A stretch of 64,000 bases of DNA from Paraburkholderia fungorum (GCF_003610895.1 NZ_MCAS01000068.1:1-64000), one strand, 5' to 3'. Positions 27,433 to 36,392 are shown, numbered from the stretch's first letter. Translations and numbers: made by a program. Notes: generated by a model not told the origin, from the sequence alone.

Positions 27433-28767
27433 TCACACGCGCTGAGCTGAAGCACTGCCCGCTCCGTCAACGCGACGCCTGCTTTTACGCGTGATAATCA
27501 TTAAAGCCACTACGGCGATCACGGCCAATGCGACAAGCGGGCTCAACGCGGTGGAATAGCTGCCGGTGTGCTGCTTGATCTGAGCGACGACATTCACCAT
27601 CAACCCGCCGCCGATCAGATTGGATATCGCGTTGATCCCCGCCACACCGGCGGCCATCGTCTGCGGCGACAGTATCTGGCTGGACATTGCCCAGAATGGC
27701 CCTTTGAACGAGTAAGCGCCGACCAGGCAGCATGTCAGGCAAATCAGAACAATCGGTAAAGACACACTACCGAAACTGATCACGGCAAAACCGGTCGCCG
27801 TGAGCAACAGTGGCACCGCGGTGTGCAAGCGCCGTTCGCCCGTTTTGTCCGAATGACGTGCCCAAAGAATCATCGCGACGATAGTGATCGCATACGGAAT
27901 CGAGTTGATGAAACCCGTCTCCGTATTCGTCAAACCGAACGACTTGAGAAACTGCGGCTGCCACACGGCCAGCACGCTGCTGGTTGCCGAAGCTACCGAG
28001 CACAGCAGCGCCATGACCAGGAAATAGGGATTGCGCAGCAATGCCCACAGGCTCAAATGCCCCACCGCGCTGCCTTGCGACCGCTCGCTCGCAAGACGCG
28101 CCTCCAGCCAGTCGCGTTGCTCGGGTGTCAGGAAGCGTGCGTTCTTCGGCGAATCCACAAGGATAAACAATGCGGCAATACCGAGTAAAACGGCAGGAAT
28201 GCCTTCAAGCAAAAACAACCACTGCCAGCCGCGCAAGCCACCCATGCCATGCAGTTTGAGCAAAGCGACTGACAACGGTCCACTCGCGAAGCTCGCCAGC
28301 GCATTCGACGTCGCGACAATCCCGAGCACCTGCGCGCGATAGCGCTTCGGCAGCCAATAGCTGAGATAGAGGATCGTGCCCGGGAAGAATCCGGCTTCCG
28401 CCAGGCCCAGCAAAAACCGCATGACGTACAACGAATTCGGGCCGACGACAAAAGCCATCAACGAAGCGATCAATCCCCACGTAATCATGATCCGCGCGAT
28501 CCAGCGCCGGGCGCCGAATTTTTCCAGCGCGAGGTTGCTTGGTACTTCGGCGATAAAGTACGCCACGAAGTACAGGCTGGCGGCAAAACCGAACATCGAA
28601 TGAGACAGCCCCAGATCGGCGTTCATCTGCAGCGCTGCGAAGCCGATATTCACTCGATCCAGCAGCGCCATGAAATACGACGCCATCAGGAACGGCACCA
28701 ATCGCAAGATGACTCTGCGCATCGTGCTGCGTTCCAATACGGATACTTCGGGTAGTTCTACCTGCAT
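27433..28767 (-). CDS. MFS transporter, anion:cation symporter (ACS) type
   Basis: 444 aa with 12 membrane segments and the ACS signature MALLDRVNIGFAALQMNADLGLS, then FGARRWIARIMITWG and FLLGLAEAGFFPGTILYLSYW. This subfamily imports sugar acids such as glucarate, galactonate or tartrate, or aromatic acids. GGAGGAG precedes the ATG at 28767. Lies 86 nt downstream of the cupin gene and, with the enolase-family and DHDPS-family genes on the other strand, suggests uptake of a sugar acid. Confidence 0.92.
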   Translation of the reverse strand: MQVELPEVSVLERSTMRRVILRLVPFLMASYFMALLDRVNIGFAALQMNADLGLSHSMFGFAASLYFVAYFIAEVPSNLALEKFGARRWIARIMITWGLIASLMAFVVGPNSLYVMRFLLGLAEAGFFPGTILYLSYWLPKRYRAQVLGIVATSNALASFASGPLSVALLKLHGMGGLRGWQWLFLLEGIPAVLLGIAALFILVDSPKNARFLTPEQRDWLEARLASERSQGSAVGHLSLWALLRNPYFLVMALLCSVASATSSVLAVWQPQFLKSFGLTNTETGFINSIPYAITIVAMILWARHSDKTGERRLHTAVPLLLTATGFAVISFGSVSLPIVLICLTCCLVGAYSFKGPFWAMSSQILSPQTMAAGVAGINAISNLIGGGLMVNVVAQIKQHTGSYSTALSPLVALAVIAVVALMIITRKSRRRVDGAGSASAQRV

Positions 28768-28853
28768 TGTCTCCTCCAATTTTCTGGCTGGCGCCGCCGT
28801 GACGGTCCCAGCTTTATGACCCTTTGCGAGCCGCCTCCGGCCCCTCTTCGGGT

Positions 28854-29219
28854 TCAATACCGCAGCGCGGAAGCGGCCACCCAACCAGGCAGTTGATCGA
28901 TGCGAGCGGGCGCGGACAGTTCGTAATAACAGGCCCCTTGCGAATCGGCGCCCACCACCGCATGCAAGCTGCCGGACGGAAAAAAGACCAGCTCTCCAGG
29001 GTCTGCGTCGAGAACGGCGTCGTCGATCTGAATGGACACCCGCCCCGAAATCACGACCAGCATCTGTTCATGCGGATGGTGATGAAGTCTGCCGTCAAAA
29101 CGTGTTCCGCCCGCTACGACGACCTTCATCGCAGAGATCTTTTCCCCGCAAACCGTTTTGCGGACCATTCCTGGCCGGGCGCCATCGGCAGCGGGAATGC
29201 AGGTCCAATCGATCAGCAT
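28854..29219 (-). CDS. Cupin-domain protein
   Basis: 121 aa single-cupin protein. The metal-site motif is readable as RLHHHPHEQMLVVISG in motif 1 and FFPSGSLHAV in motif 2, so His and Glu ligands are kept. GAGGAG precedes the ATG at 29219. Likely an isomerase, epimerase or dioxygenase acting on the same sugar acid pathway, given its position upstream of the ACS transporter. It is divergent from the LysR gene at 29369. Confidence 0.85.
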   Translation of the reverse strand: MLIDWTCIPAADGARPGMVRKTVCGEKISAMKVVVAGGTRFDGRLHHHPHEQMLVVISGRVSIQIDDAVLDADPGELVFFPSGSLHAVVGADSQGACYYELSAPARIDQLPGWVAASALRY

Positions 29220-29289
29220 GCAGTGTCTCCTCCTCGTTTGTGCGCGTTGTGCTGGATGCACCCTTGTCATCCGTCCCGACCGAACACTA

Positions 29290-29309
29290 ACCTGTAAGAA
29301 GACTTAGGT
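29290..29309. promoter_or_regulatory. Candidate LysR site upstream of cupin/LysR
   Basis: ACCT-N12-AGGT outer arms with inner TAAG/CTTA form an imperfect dyad in the 149-bp spacer between the cupin gene and the LysR gene. Position fits an operator for the adjacent LysR protein; the symmetry is imperfect. Confidence 0.3.
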
Positions 29310-29368
29310 AAAACGCATTTATCGGCGCTACTATTCTCTTTTTTCAATCAATCGGATGGAGCTGGACC

Positions 29369-30328
29369 GTGAGCGATCTGCCCGTACCTGTGACCCAGTT
29401 CAACCTGCGCCTGCTGCAGACCTTCATGCTGGTCGCCGAAAGCCTGAGCTTTCGTGACGCGGCGGAGCAGACTCACCGGTCGCAGTCCGCGGTGAGCACG
29501 CAGATCAAACAGCTGGAAACCCAGTTGGGTATGACACTGCTGCATCGCACGACGCGCAGCGTCGTACTCACGCCGGAAGGCCGCGAGTTGCTGGAGGGAA
29601 CCAAGCGCGCCATGCACGAGGTGAATCTCGGGTTGCGCAAGATTCGCGAATCCGCTGACATCAAACGCGGTCGCGTTTCGCTTGCGTGTTCGCCATCCGT
29701 TGCCGCCAACCGATTGCCCCAGATTCTGGCGACGTTCAAGAAGGTGCACCCCGGCGTACACATCAGCCTGATGGAACAGCACTCCGCCGAGATCTTTCAC
29801 ATGGTTCGCCAGGGCGACGCCGACTTCGGGGTCGGCCCGCGGGTCGACGCGGTGGACGACGACATCTGCTTCGAGCCGATTCTCGACGACCGGATCATGG
29901 CCCTTGTGCCGCGCGTGTTGCTGGCCAGCACACGTAAGACGATTTCGCTCAAGGAGCTGGTTACGATGCCGCTCCTGCTCCACACGCCCGGCAGCGCGAT
30001 GCGCCGCATGATTGAAAACGCGATCGACGCGCAGTCGCTCAAATTCGAAAACAACTATCAATGCATGCAGATGCAAACGCTCGTCTCCATGGCGATTGCA
30101 GGCATGGGCGCGGCCCTCCTGCCGCAGTCGGTGCTCAAGGGCGTCGCCTCGTCGAACACGCAGACGCTGCGCCTCGTCGAGCCTTCGCTGACGCGCCAGG
30201 TGTGCCTGATTACGATGCGTGGCCGCAGCTTGTCTCCCGCAGCCGCGCAACTGGCGCAAGTGGTACGCGAATTAATCGACGATGCGGTGAAACCTTCGCG
30301 TCGCCGAACTGCAGCGACGAACCATTGA
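29369..30328 (+). CDS. LysR-type transcriptional regulator
   Basis: 319 aa from a GTG at 29369. The helix-turn-helix is near residues 30-50 (FRDAAEQTHRSQSAVSTQIKQLE), followed by a standard effector domain. It lies between the cupin/MFS operon (divergent) and the enolase-family gene (same direction) and carries inverted-repeat sites on both sides, so it is the likely regulator of the whole sugar-acid locus. Confidence 0.9.
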   Translation: MSDLPVPVTQFNLRLLQTFMLVAESLSFRDAAEQTHRSQSAVSTQIKQLETQLGMTLLHRTTRSVVLTPEGRELLEGTKRAMHEVNLGLRKIRESADIKRGRVSLACSPSVAANRLPQILATFKKVHPGVHISLMEQHSAEIFHMVRQGDADFGVGPRVDAVDDDICFEPILDDRIMALVPRVLLASTRKTISLKELVTMPLLLHTPGSAMRRMIENAIDAQSLKFENNYQCMQMQTLVSMAIAGMGAALLPQSVLKGVASSNTQTLRLVEPSLTRQVCLITMRGRSLSPAAAQLAQVVRELIDDAVKPSRRRTAATNH

Positions 30329-30341
30329 TCTATTAAACAGA

Positions 30342-30359
30342 ATAATTGGCGCAAATTAT
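30342..30359. promoter_or_regulatory. Candidate LysR operator before the enolase-family gene
   Basis: ATAATT-GGCGCA-AATTAT, perfect 6-bp arms, within an AT-rich patch about 85-100 bp upstream of the start codon. The size and symmetry resemble a LysR recognition site. It would place the enolase-family gene under the LysR protein encoded just upstream. Confidence 0.45.
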
Positions 30360-30389
30360 CTGATTTTAAAAAATATAGATTCGGCTCAC

Positions 30390-30440
30390 GCTTGAGTCCT
30401 GACGTGCCACCTTACCGGCACGAAACACAAGGACTCAAGC
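30390..30440 (+). promoter_or_regulatory. 5'-leader hairpin sequestering the ribosome binding site
   Basis: GCTTGAGTCCT (30390-30400) is perfectly complementary to AGGACTCAAGC (30430-30440). Inside, CGTGCC (30403-30408) pairs with GGCACG (30417-30422) around an 8-nt loop. The outer 3' arm contains the AAGGA ribosome site and ends one base before the ATG at 30442, so folding of the transcript would bury the site. It could equally be a DNA dyad for a regulator, but the nested stem is typical of RNA structure. Confidence 0.6.
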
Positions 30441-30441
30441 T

Positions 30442-31584
30442 ATGAAAATTGCTCGCCTAGAGGCCCATCACCTCGCCAATATCCCGATTCAACCGCCGCC
30501 GTTTCGCAAGCTGCCGAACGTCGAGCATGCACTGATCGTAGAGATCGAAACCACCGACGGACTGATCGGCTATTCGATGGGCGGTTATACGCATCCCGTC
30601 GTCGTCGACTTCCTTAACAATCATGCGGCCGATCTGCTCGTCGGCGAGGACGCTAGCTGCATTGAGAGGGTTATTGCCCGATTCGATCGCCATTCGGTCG
30701 TTCGGTTCATGGGCAGGGCTTATCTCTCGGCGCTTGCGTTGGTCGATATCGCGCTATGGGATCTGAAGGGAAAGTCGCTCGGCGTGCCCGTACACAAACT
30801 GCTCGGTGGTGCGCGCGACAAAGTCGAGGTGTATGTCACTCACGGCGCAGCCTATGGCGGTGCACCGGTGTACGGCGTCGAAGAACTGGCGGCAGAAGCC
30901 AAACATCTCGCCGAACTGGGCAATCTGCATTTGAAGAACACGGTGGGTCGCCAGAACGTACCCAATCCTGCTGACGACTACATCCGCATGAAGGCCATGC
31001 GCGAGGCGGTCGGCCCAAACGTGAAACTCGCGATGGACGGTAATTCGCGGATGACCGTTGCGCAAGCAACCAGGCTTTGCCAGATGACTGAGGAACTCGA
31101 TATCTCGTTCATCGAAGAGCCCGTCATCGACAATCATCCGACGCTACTTCGCGAACTTCGCGGCAAGACGTCGATTCCCATCGCCGCAGCCGAGAATCAC
31201 AAGTATTCCGCGCGCGATCTGCTGGTCAACGACGCGGTGGACATTCTTCAACCCAATGTCACGAATGACGGAGGTTATACAGCGGGATTGTGTATCGGCA
31301 TGCTCGCGCAGGCATTTGGACGATCGCTCGGTCACGGCAACGGCAGCGGCCCGCACAACATCGCGTTGCAGGCGGCGCTATCGAACGGCGGCATCGTCGA
31401 GTACCACTTCCACAAATGGATGGCCTACAACGCGATCTTCGAGAATGTGCCGCAACCTGAGAACGGTTATCTGCACGTTTCTCAGGAACCGGGACTCGGA
31501 CTCAATCCGAAGCGCGGATTGATCAAGGAATTCAAAAAGGTGGACCGTACGTCACTGCTGTTCAGCCAACCCGGCGCGATGTAA
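30442..31584 (+). CDS. Enolase-superfamily sugar-acid dehydratase/racemase (mandelate racemase type)
   Basis: 380 aa. The metal ligands are visible: Asp199 in AMDGN, Glu225/226 in IEEP and Glu251 in AAENH. A His near 298 (SLGHGN) may be the general base of the His-Asp dyad. The usual K-x-K general-base motif on strand 2 reads H163-L-K165, so the first lysine is replaced by histidine. The protein would dehydrate or epimerise a hydroxy acid such as a sugar acid. Its ribosome site lies inside a strong leader hairpin. It is followed 117 nt later by a DHDPS-family gene, typical of keto-deoxy sugar acid breakdown. Confidence 0.9.
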   Translation: MKIARLEAHHLANIPIQPPPFRKLPNVEHALIVEIETTDGLIGYSMGGYTHPVVVDFLNNHAADLLVGEDASCIERVIARFDRHSVVRFMGRAYLSALALVDIALWDLKGKSLGVPVHKLLGGARDKVEVYVTHGAAYGGAPVYGVEELAAEAKHLAELGNLHLKNTVGRQNVPNPADDYIRMKAMREAVGPNVKLAMDGNSRMTVAQATRLCQMTEELDISFIEEPVIDNHPTLLRELRGKTSIPIAAAENHKYSARDLLVNDAVDILQPNVTNDGGYTAGLCIGMLAQAFGRSLGHGNGSGPHNIALQAALSNGGIVEYHFHKWMAYNAIFENVPQPENGYLHVSQEPGLGLNPKRGLIKEFKKVDRTSLLFSQPGAM

Positions 31585-31701
31585 CGCAACTTTCATCGCG
31601 TCCTGCGCCCCGCATGCCAACGCAGTTCGATGGCGCGGCCACCACGGTTGCCTGCTGCCGCGAACGGCGTTTTATCCACCTCTTCCTTCCACGGAGATCC
31701 A

Positions 31702-32643
31702 ATGATCGATGCGCGACCAACACGCCTACGCGGCGTGCTCGCTCCCGTCGTAACACCGTTCCATGCCAATCTGGAAGCAAATGCCACCGAGTTTGTGCGC
31801 CACTGCAGATGGCTGCTGGAAAACGGAGCCGGCCTTGCTATCTTCGGCACCAATTCCGAAGCGAACTCTCTGTCGGTGGCAGAACGCATCCGGCTGACCG
31901 ATACGCTGCTGGAAGCCGGCGTGCCCGCGGCCTCCATGATGCCGGGAACGGGGACGTCGTCACTGACCGACACAGTGCTACTCACGCGGCATGCGGTTGA
32001 CGCCGGCGCTGCCGGCGTGTTGATACTGCCGCCCTTCTTCTACAAGAAGATCAGCGACGACGGACTGTTTGCCTACTACGCTGAAGTGATCGAGCGCATT
32101 GGCGACGCACGCATGTCGCTATATCTATACAACATACCCGCGCTATCGGGCGTGCCGATCACGCTTGAGTTGATTGAACGTTTGCTCAAACGATATCCTG
32201 AGACCATTGCGGGGGTGAAGGACTCGTCCGGAGATTGGCACAATACGAAGGCCATGATCGATGTCTTCGCACGAGATGGTCTCGACATTTTTCCTGCCAG
32301 TGAGGCGCTGCTGAGCACGGCACTCCCGCTCGGCGCGGCGGGATGCATCAGCGCGACGGCGAACGTCAATCCTGGAGATATCGCGTTGCTCTGCGAACGG
32401 CTGCGGAACGAGAAAGCAACCGCGCTACAGGAGAAAGTGACCCTCATACGGAAACTGTTCGAAACCGTGCCGATGATTCCGGCAATGAAGCAGGTTATCG
32501 CTTATGGCACGGATGATCGGGACTGGATGACGGTTCGGCCGCCGCTTGAGCAACTGAAGCCGGACGGCACGGCAATGTTGATCGATGCCTTGACTACAGC
32601 TGGGTTCGATTTCAAACGTTTGAAGCATCGGTTAGCTCATTAG
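31702..32643 (+). CDS. Dihydrodipicolinate synthase-family aldolase/dehydratase
   Basis: 313 aa TIM-barrel. The Schiff-base Lys173 is in IAGVKDSSGD and the active Tyr143 in YLYNIPA, with the GTNSEANSL loop near residue 49. The family in sugar-acid loci includes keto-deoxy-gluconate aldolase and 5-dehydro-4-deoxyglucarate dehydratase; context favours one of these over lysine biosynthesis. GGAG lies about 5 nt before the ATG at 31702. Confidence 0.9.
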   Translation: MIDARPTRLRGVLAPVVTPFHANLEANATEFVRHCRWLLENGAGLAIFGTNSEANSLSVAERIRLTDTLLEAGVPAASMMPGTGTSSLTDTVLLTRHAVDAGAAGVLILPPFFYKKISDDGLFAYYAEVIERIGDARMSLYLYNIPALSGVPITLELIERLLKRYPETIAGVKDSSGDWHNTKAMIDVFARDGLDIFPASEALLSTALPLGAAGCISATANVNPGDIALLCERLRNEKATALQEKVTLIRKLFETVPMIPAMKQVIAYGTDDRDWMTVRPPLEQLKPDGTAMLIDALTTAGFDFKRLKHRLAH

Positions 32644-32991
32644 GACGGGCGGAACGACCACTCTAAGGGCGGGAGTGGTGCCACTTCGCGCTTTACGGCT
32701 ATACCCGCTCGCGGCCGATCTGGGCCTCATGACGACTGGCTCAGGTCGACGCCGAAGCGGACGCTGGCCGCGTCCCGCAACGGCCATTCAGCGCGTGTTC
32801 AATAGCATGCCTGTCCTGTTTGCTCCGGAAGTATTTCTATCCCGCCCGCGGTCATGCGATGTAGGTAGCTTTAGTCAGCAATTCGCCAAGGCGTATTGAA
32901 ACCGGGTCTTCCGGTGAACGCCGCGCTAGAAAGCGGTCTTGTTCTCGACGCGCCGCAACTGCGCTCGAGCACGCGTGCGAGCCGGCCGAGG
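32644..32991. other. Intergenic region, no gene seen
   Basis: About 350 bp between the convergent DHDPS-family gene and the MFS gene. No reading frame with a credible start or similarity; no clear terminator hairpin with a T-run was seen. Confidence 0.5.
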
Positions 32992-34236
32992 TCAATACAC
33001 CTTGAAGCTTTCGGCGCGCGCCATCAATGCCAGCCCAATCACGGCTATACCCGCGAAGAGCGCTGGCAGCAGGAAGACATTGGGAAGGCCCAGGGAGGCG
33101 ACCCCGAAACCGCCTGCGACACCTCCTAATGCCGAGGCGAGGGCCGTCGAACTCATGAAGATTGCCGACGCCGTCCCTACCGCCTCGGGAAGCAGGCGTT
33201 GAGCGACGATGATGCCCAGAACCATAAATATGCCCCAAACACCACCCATGAGGATCTGTCCGGCGAACATGCCCGCTGCGGACGACCAGAGCGCAAAGCA
33301 AAGATTGGCAAACACGCCAATGGCGGCTGCGATGCACATCAACCACACGTTGCCAAGCTTGCGGCCCAGCCCGATGCTGAAGGGCATGATGAGTAGCTCG
33401 ATGAATGGCTGTATCCCGATGACTGCTCCCCGTACGGCCGGACTTAGCTTGAGGTGTTCTTCCATGTAGATCAACAGGAATCCGTACTTCACCGGCTCCC
33501 CTGCGTAGACCAGGACGAACAGTCCTGTGAACGTCAGCAGCGGCAGCATGGCACGTAGCTTGGCGTGACGCGCGGGCTCACTCGCAGACTCCGGCTTCAG
33601 CCTGGCAGGTGGGTTCAGCGTTCCGAGAGGTGCGATCTGTAAAAGCATGCAGATCGCGGTCATCCAAAGCATGGGGCGCAGGCCATAGGTAGCGGCCACC
33701 CAAGCGCCGAGCACGGGTCCAACTATCCATCCGCCGGTAAGCGCCATACGGATAATGGCAACGACACTTTCATTTGTATCGTCGGGCTTGCCGCTAAGTT
33801 CATCGTGGACAGCCGCAAAAATTTGCGAGGCGGTGGCACCGGAAACCGCCAGCAAAACGACAGCGATGATGAAGGGCATCCAGACCGAAGTAGCAAGGGC
33901 CAGCCCCGCCCAGCCCACGAAACCCACCGCGGCACACACGCGAAAAAGACCGAGGCGATTCCCTGTGCGATCGGAATAGCGGCCGACGAAATACCCCGCG
34001 ACTGGAGCTGCAAGGCTGGTCAGGTAATAGAACCCGGCCAAGCGCAGCGAAGCGCCGAGTTCGTTCACCAGGAACAGAACGATCTGTGGTGCGGCCGCTG
34101 ATGCGCCGAGACCCGACAGAAACATCGCAATTGTTGCACCGAGAAAAAGCCTCGAAGCTGCAACTTGACGCAATGCAGATTGACTACCGGTGTGGACAGA
34201 TACCGTGGCGGATTGACTATCGCTTTGGTCAAACAT
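32992..34236 (-). CDS. MFS transporter, sugar-efflux (SET-like) type
   Basis: 414 aa with 12 membrane segments. The early ASAAAPQIVLFLVNELGAS and later VAGYFVGRYSDRTGNR segments resemble the sugar efflux transporter (SetA/SetB) group, which exports sugars and sugar analogues. The ATG at 34236 has GGAGG 10 nt upstream. It stands alone; efflux versus other drug export cannot be told apart from the sequence. Confidence 0.8.
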   Translation of the reverse strand: MFDQSDSQSATVSVHTGSQSALRQVAASRLFLGATIAMFLSGLGASAAAPQIVLFLVNELGASLRLAGFYYLTSLAAPVAGYFVGRYSDRTGNRLGLFRVCAAVGFVGWAGLALATSVWMPFIIAVVLLAVSGATASQIFAAVHDELSGKPDDTNESVVAIIRMALTGGWIVGPVLGAWVAATYGLRPMLWMTAICMLLQIAPLGTLNPPARLKPESASEPARHAKLRAMLPLLTFTGLFVLVYAGEPVKYGFLLIYMEEHLKLSPAVRGAVIGIQPFIELLIMPFSIGLGRKLGNVWLMCIAAAIGVFANLCFALWSSAAGMFAGQILMGGVWGIFMVLGIIVAQRLLPEAVGTASAIFMSSTALASALGGVAGGFGVASLGLPNVFLLPALFAGIAVIGLALMARAESFKVY

Positions 34237-34371
34237 CGTGGAACGAACCTCCTGGTTATGCTCCTGAGTTTGTTCGGCAGCGACGGTCCGCACGCCACGC
34301 ACACTAGAGATTATCGCAACCGCTTCTGGACAGCCGTGCCCATATTTACTCAGTGCGAACGTGTCGCCCCT

Positions 34372-35106
34372 TCAATACTCCTGTGCTTGATAGGCGAATG
34401 GTTGAAGTTCATGAATGGCCGGATCGACACGTACGGCAGATTCAAGCTCTGCCAGATAGCGCCGAACCTTGCTCAGAGGATGATCGGGAAACTGGGCATC
34501 AAACTTCTGATCATCGGCCTGGTTGCGCATGAACGCAGCGCGATAGTCCGGGTCGTAGGGGTCCTGAGCCCATCCGACTAACTCACCTGTTACTTCGTCG
34601 ATCTCTGGTGGTCCCATCAGAACCATAACGGCAGCTTCGCGCATACCGGTGACGCCCTGCTCGATGCTTTGTACCTTAATAACGTAAGAGCGGTCGGCAA
34701 AGGGCAGCGTGTAGGAGCCGACAAAGGCGAAACCACGTATTTGCTCTATTCGCGCCTTGAACAGCGTGCGCACGGCGCTTAATGTATTCAGTTGCGCCAG
34801 CTCTGTCTCAACCAGAGCGAGACCGGCCGCCTCGGTTGTGCGACGGTAAAACGCACGCAGCGCATCGACGTCGTCGATGGGCGCTCCAATGTCGGGCACG
34901 GCCATAAAGAAGTTGATCGTCAGCACATCGCCCACAGCGTTGTGAAAAACGGCGATGCGTTCATCTTCCTGCTGAAAGGCCCATTGTGCCGGCAGTTCAA
35001 ACTGTTGGCTCAGCCTTGGGGTGGCTGCGGCGTCCTGAACCGGGTGGACTGAGAGTTCTTGCCGCTTGCGTCCCAACAGCGCGCCAACCAGAGATCGGAA
35101 CGTCAT
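34372..35106 (-). CDS. Conserved protein of unknown function (DcrB/DUF1795-like, tentative)
   Basis: 244 aa soluble protein. The N-terminal part reads LPAQWAFQQEDERIAVFHN then GDVLTINFFMA, a layout reminiscent of DcrB/DUF1795 proteins, some of which act as chaperones for Rhs/PAAR effectors; I am not certain of the family. A conserved-looking C-terminal block is AFMRNQADDQKF then FPDHPLSKVRRYL. The ATG at 35106 has GGAG 8 nt upstream and overlaps by 4 nt the stop of a short cysteine-rich frame (35103-35255), which suggests coupling. Confidence 0.6.
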   Translation of the reverse strand: MTFRSLVGALLGRKRQELSVHPVQDAAATPRLSQQFELPAQWAFQQEDERIAVFHNAVGDVLTINFFMAVPDIGAPIDDVDALRAFYRRTTEAAGLALVETELAQLNTLSAVRTLFKARIEQIRGFAFVGSYTLPFADRSYVIKVQSIEQGVTGMREAAVMVLMGPPEIDEVTGELVGWAQDPYDPDYRAAFMRNQADDQKFDAQFPDHPLSKVRRYLAELESAVRVDPAIHELQPFAYQAQEY

Positions 35107-35255
35107 GCTGCTGCTCCTGAGCAACAGGTCGGGTTCCAGATCTTCCACAGGGCGACGATGCGTACAGGGCCAGGTTCGCAGCAAGTTTGGTGCTTGACCC
35201 AGCCAGAGGTTTCGTCTGTGACGCCACTTGGCATGAGTGCCGGTAACTGGTTCAT
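35103..35255 (-). CDS. Short cysteine-rich frame coupled to the following gene
   Basis: 50 codons from the ATG at 35255 (a GTG at 35363 would give 86). The protein ends in KHQTCCEPGP, IWNPTCCSG and AAA, with two CC pairs and several Trp. Its stop overlaps the start of the next gene as ATGA. A GGGG/AAGG stretch lies close before the ATG. No family recognised; coding status is uncertain, but the coupled overlap is hard to ignore. Confidence 0.4.
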   Translation of the reverse strand: MNQLPALMPSGVTDETSGWVKHQTCCEPGPVRIVALWKIWNPTCCSGAAA

Positions 35256-35363
35256 CCTTGACCCCGTTGTACACGAATGTTGTGAAAGTTTTTTCTTGTG
35301 CCGGGCCGACAAGCTTTTCCCCGCGCAAGCTTCTACGAATCGTGATGCGCAATTTGCGCGCAC

Positions 35364-35687
35364 ATTTCTCGGCCGTCAACACGAATGTCTGTCATCGGCC
35401 TTCTTTCGAGGCACTGCGAGGTAGCCTCACCCGTCCTCGCGCCTTGCATTGTCGGTGATTCGAGCAGCTGATGCTACTGACCGTTTCTGGCCGTCTACCG
35501 CCTCGAATCGTCACCACCCTGACATTCGTTGCCCGTCGCCGATTTGCCTCACATCTTTGCGCGTAGCCTGATCCGCTTTCCGCCCGCACGGATTTATAGT
35601 TCGTCGTCGGTTTCTAAAACCCTCAAATCTTTTTCGGCGCGTTAATAGGCGATCACAAAACGGCGGCGAGTAAAAAGCGTTCAATCG
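35364..35687. other. Intergenic region, no gene seen
   Basis: About 320 bp with only short frames and no similarity recognised. It contains the promoter side of the short coupled frames to the left and the 3' end of the SH3-domain gene to the right. Confidence 0.45.
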
Positions 35688-36392
35688 CTAATGATTATCC
35701 GGCGGGTGATTGCGGTCTTCATTGCCACCGCGCGCCTCGCCGCCGTGCTCACCGGACGGACCGCCCGGGTGCCCGGCAGTCTGTCCCTGAGGACCGCCCA
35801 TTACGTGTCCAGGCGGCTGCGCAGGCCCGTGCGCATATCCCGGCTGCGGCTGCATCGACCCATGCGCGTATCCCGGCTGGGGTTGCGGCTGCGGGCCGCC
35901 GTGCATGACCGGCCTCGGGTTCACAACCGGACCGCCCTGCGCCGGCGGACCACCATGCGGCGGCGGACCGCCCCGCATCGGCGGCGGACGATTCGCCCAC
36001 CGGTCCCGGTCGTGATACCAAGGCTGGCCGCGATAGTAGTGATCCCAGTAGGTCCCGAACGAGAACGTCACGATCGGAACTCCAATCTGCACGCCGTAAG
36101 TCATGATCGGCACCTCGGTGCCCTGGTACGGATAGTCGAGATACTCGCCGTAGACCCAACCGCGCAGCCCGGGCGCGCCGACGTCGCACCAGCTGTAATC
36201 GGCAACGCAGCCGTACACCGCTAGCTGCGCGCTCGGCGGCACTTGCGCGACCACCGGATACTCCCCGGACGGCCCCGCATAAACGTCCACGGGCTGATTC
36301 GTATACGCCAGCGATTGAGCGAACACCGCGCCGGACAGCGCCATCAGGCAAACGCCTCCCGCAATGGTTCTAATGATGATTTTCTTTTGCAC
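35688..36392 (-). CDS. Exported SH3-domain protein with Pro/Gly-rich tail
   Basis: 234 aa from a GTG at 36392 with GGGAGG just upstream; an in-frame start at 36515 has no ribosome site. Sec signal at residues about 6-25 (AGGVCLMALSGAVFA). Residues 27-85 form a bacterial SH3 domain (VDVYAGPSGEYPVVAQVPPSA, then GWVYGEYL), usually a peptidoglycan-binding or cell-envelope module. The C-terminal third is low complexity with repeated GYAHG and PQP units. Periplasmic. Common in Burkholderiales, role unknown. Confidence 0.82.
   Translation of the reverse strand: MQKKIIIRTIAGGVCLMALSGAVFAQSLAYTNQPVDVYAGPSGEYPVVAQVPPSAQLAVYGCVADYSWCDVGAPGLRGWVYGEYLDYPYQGTEVPIMTYGVQIGVPIVTFSFGTYWDHYYRGQPWYHDRDRWANRPPPMRGGPPPHGGPPAQGGPVVNPRPVMHGGPQPQPQPGYAHGSMQPQPGYAHGPAQPPGHVMGGPQGQTAGHPGGPSGEHGGEARGGNEDRNHPPDNH

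Noticed and set aside
29348..30259. A 303-codon frame antisense to the LysR gene at 29369
   Set aside because: The LysR gene is unambiguous; the opposite frame is a high-GC shadow with no motif.
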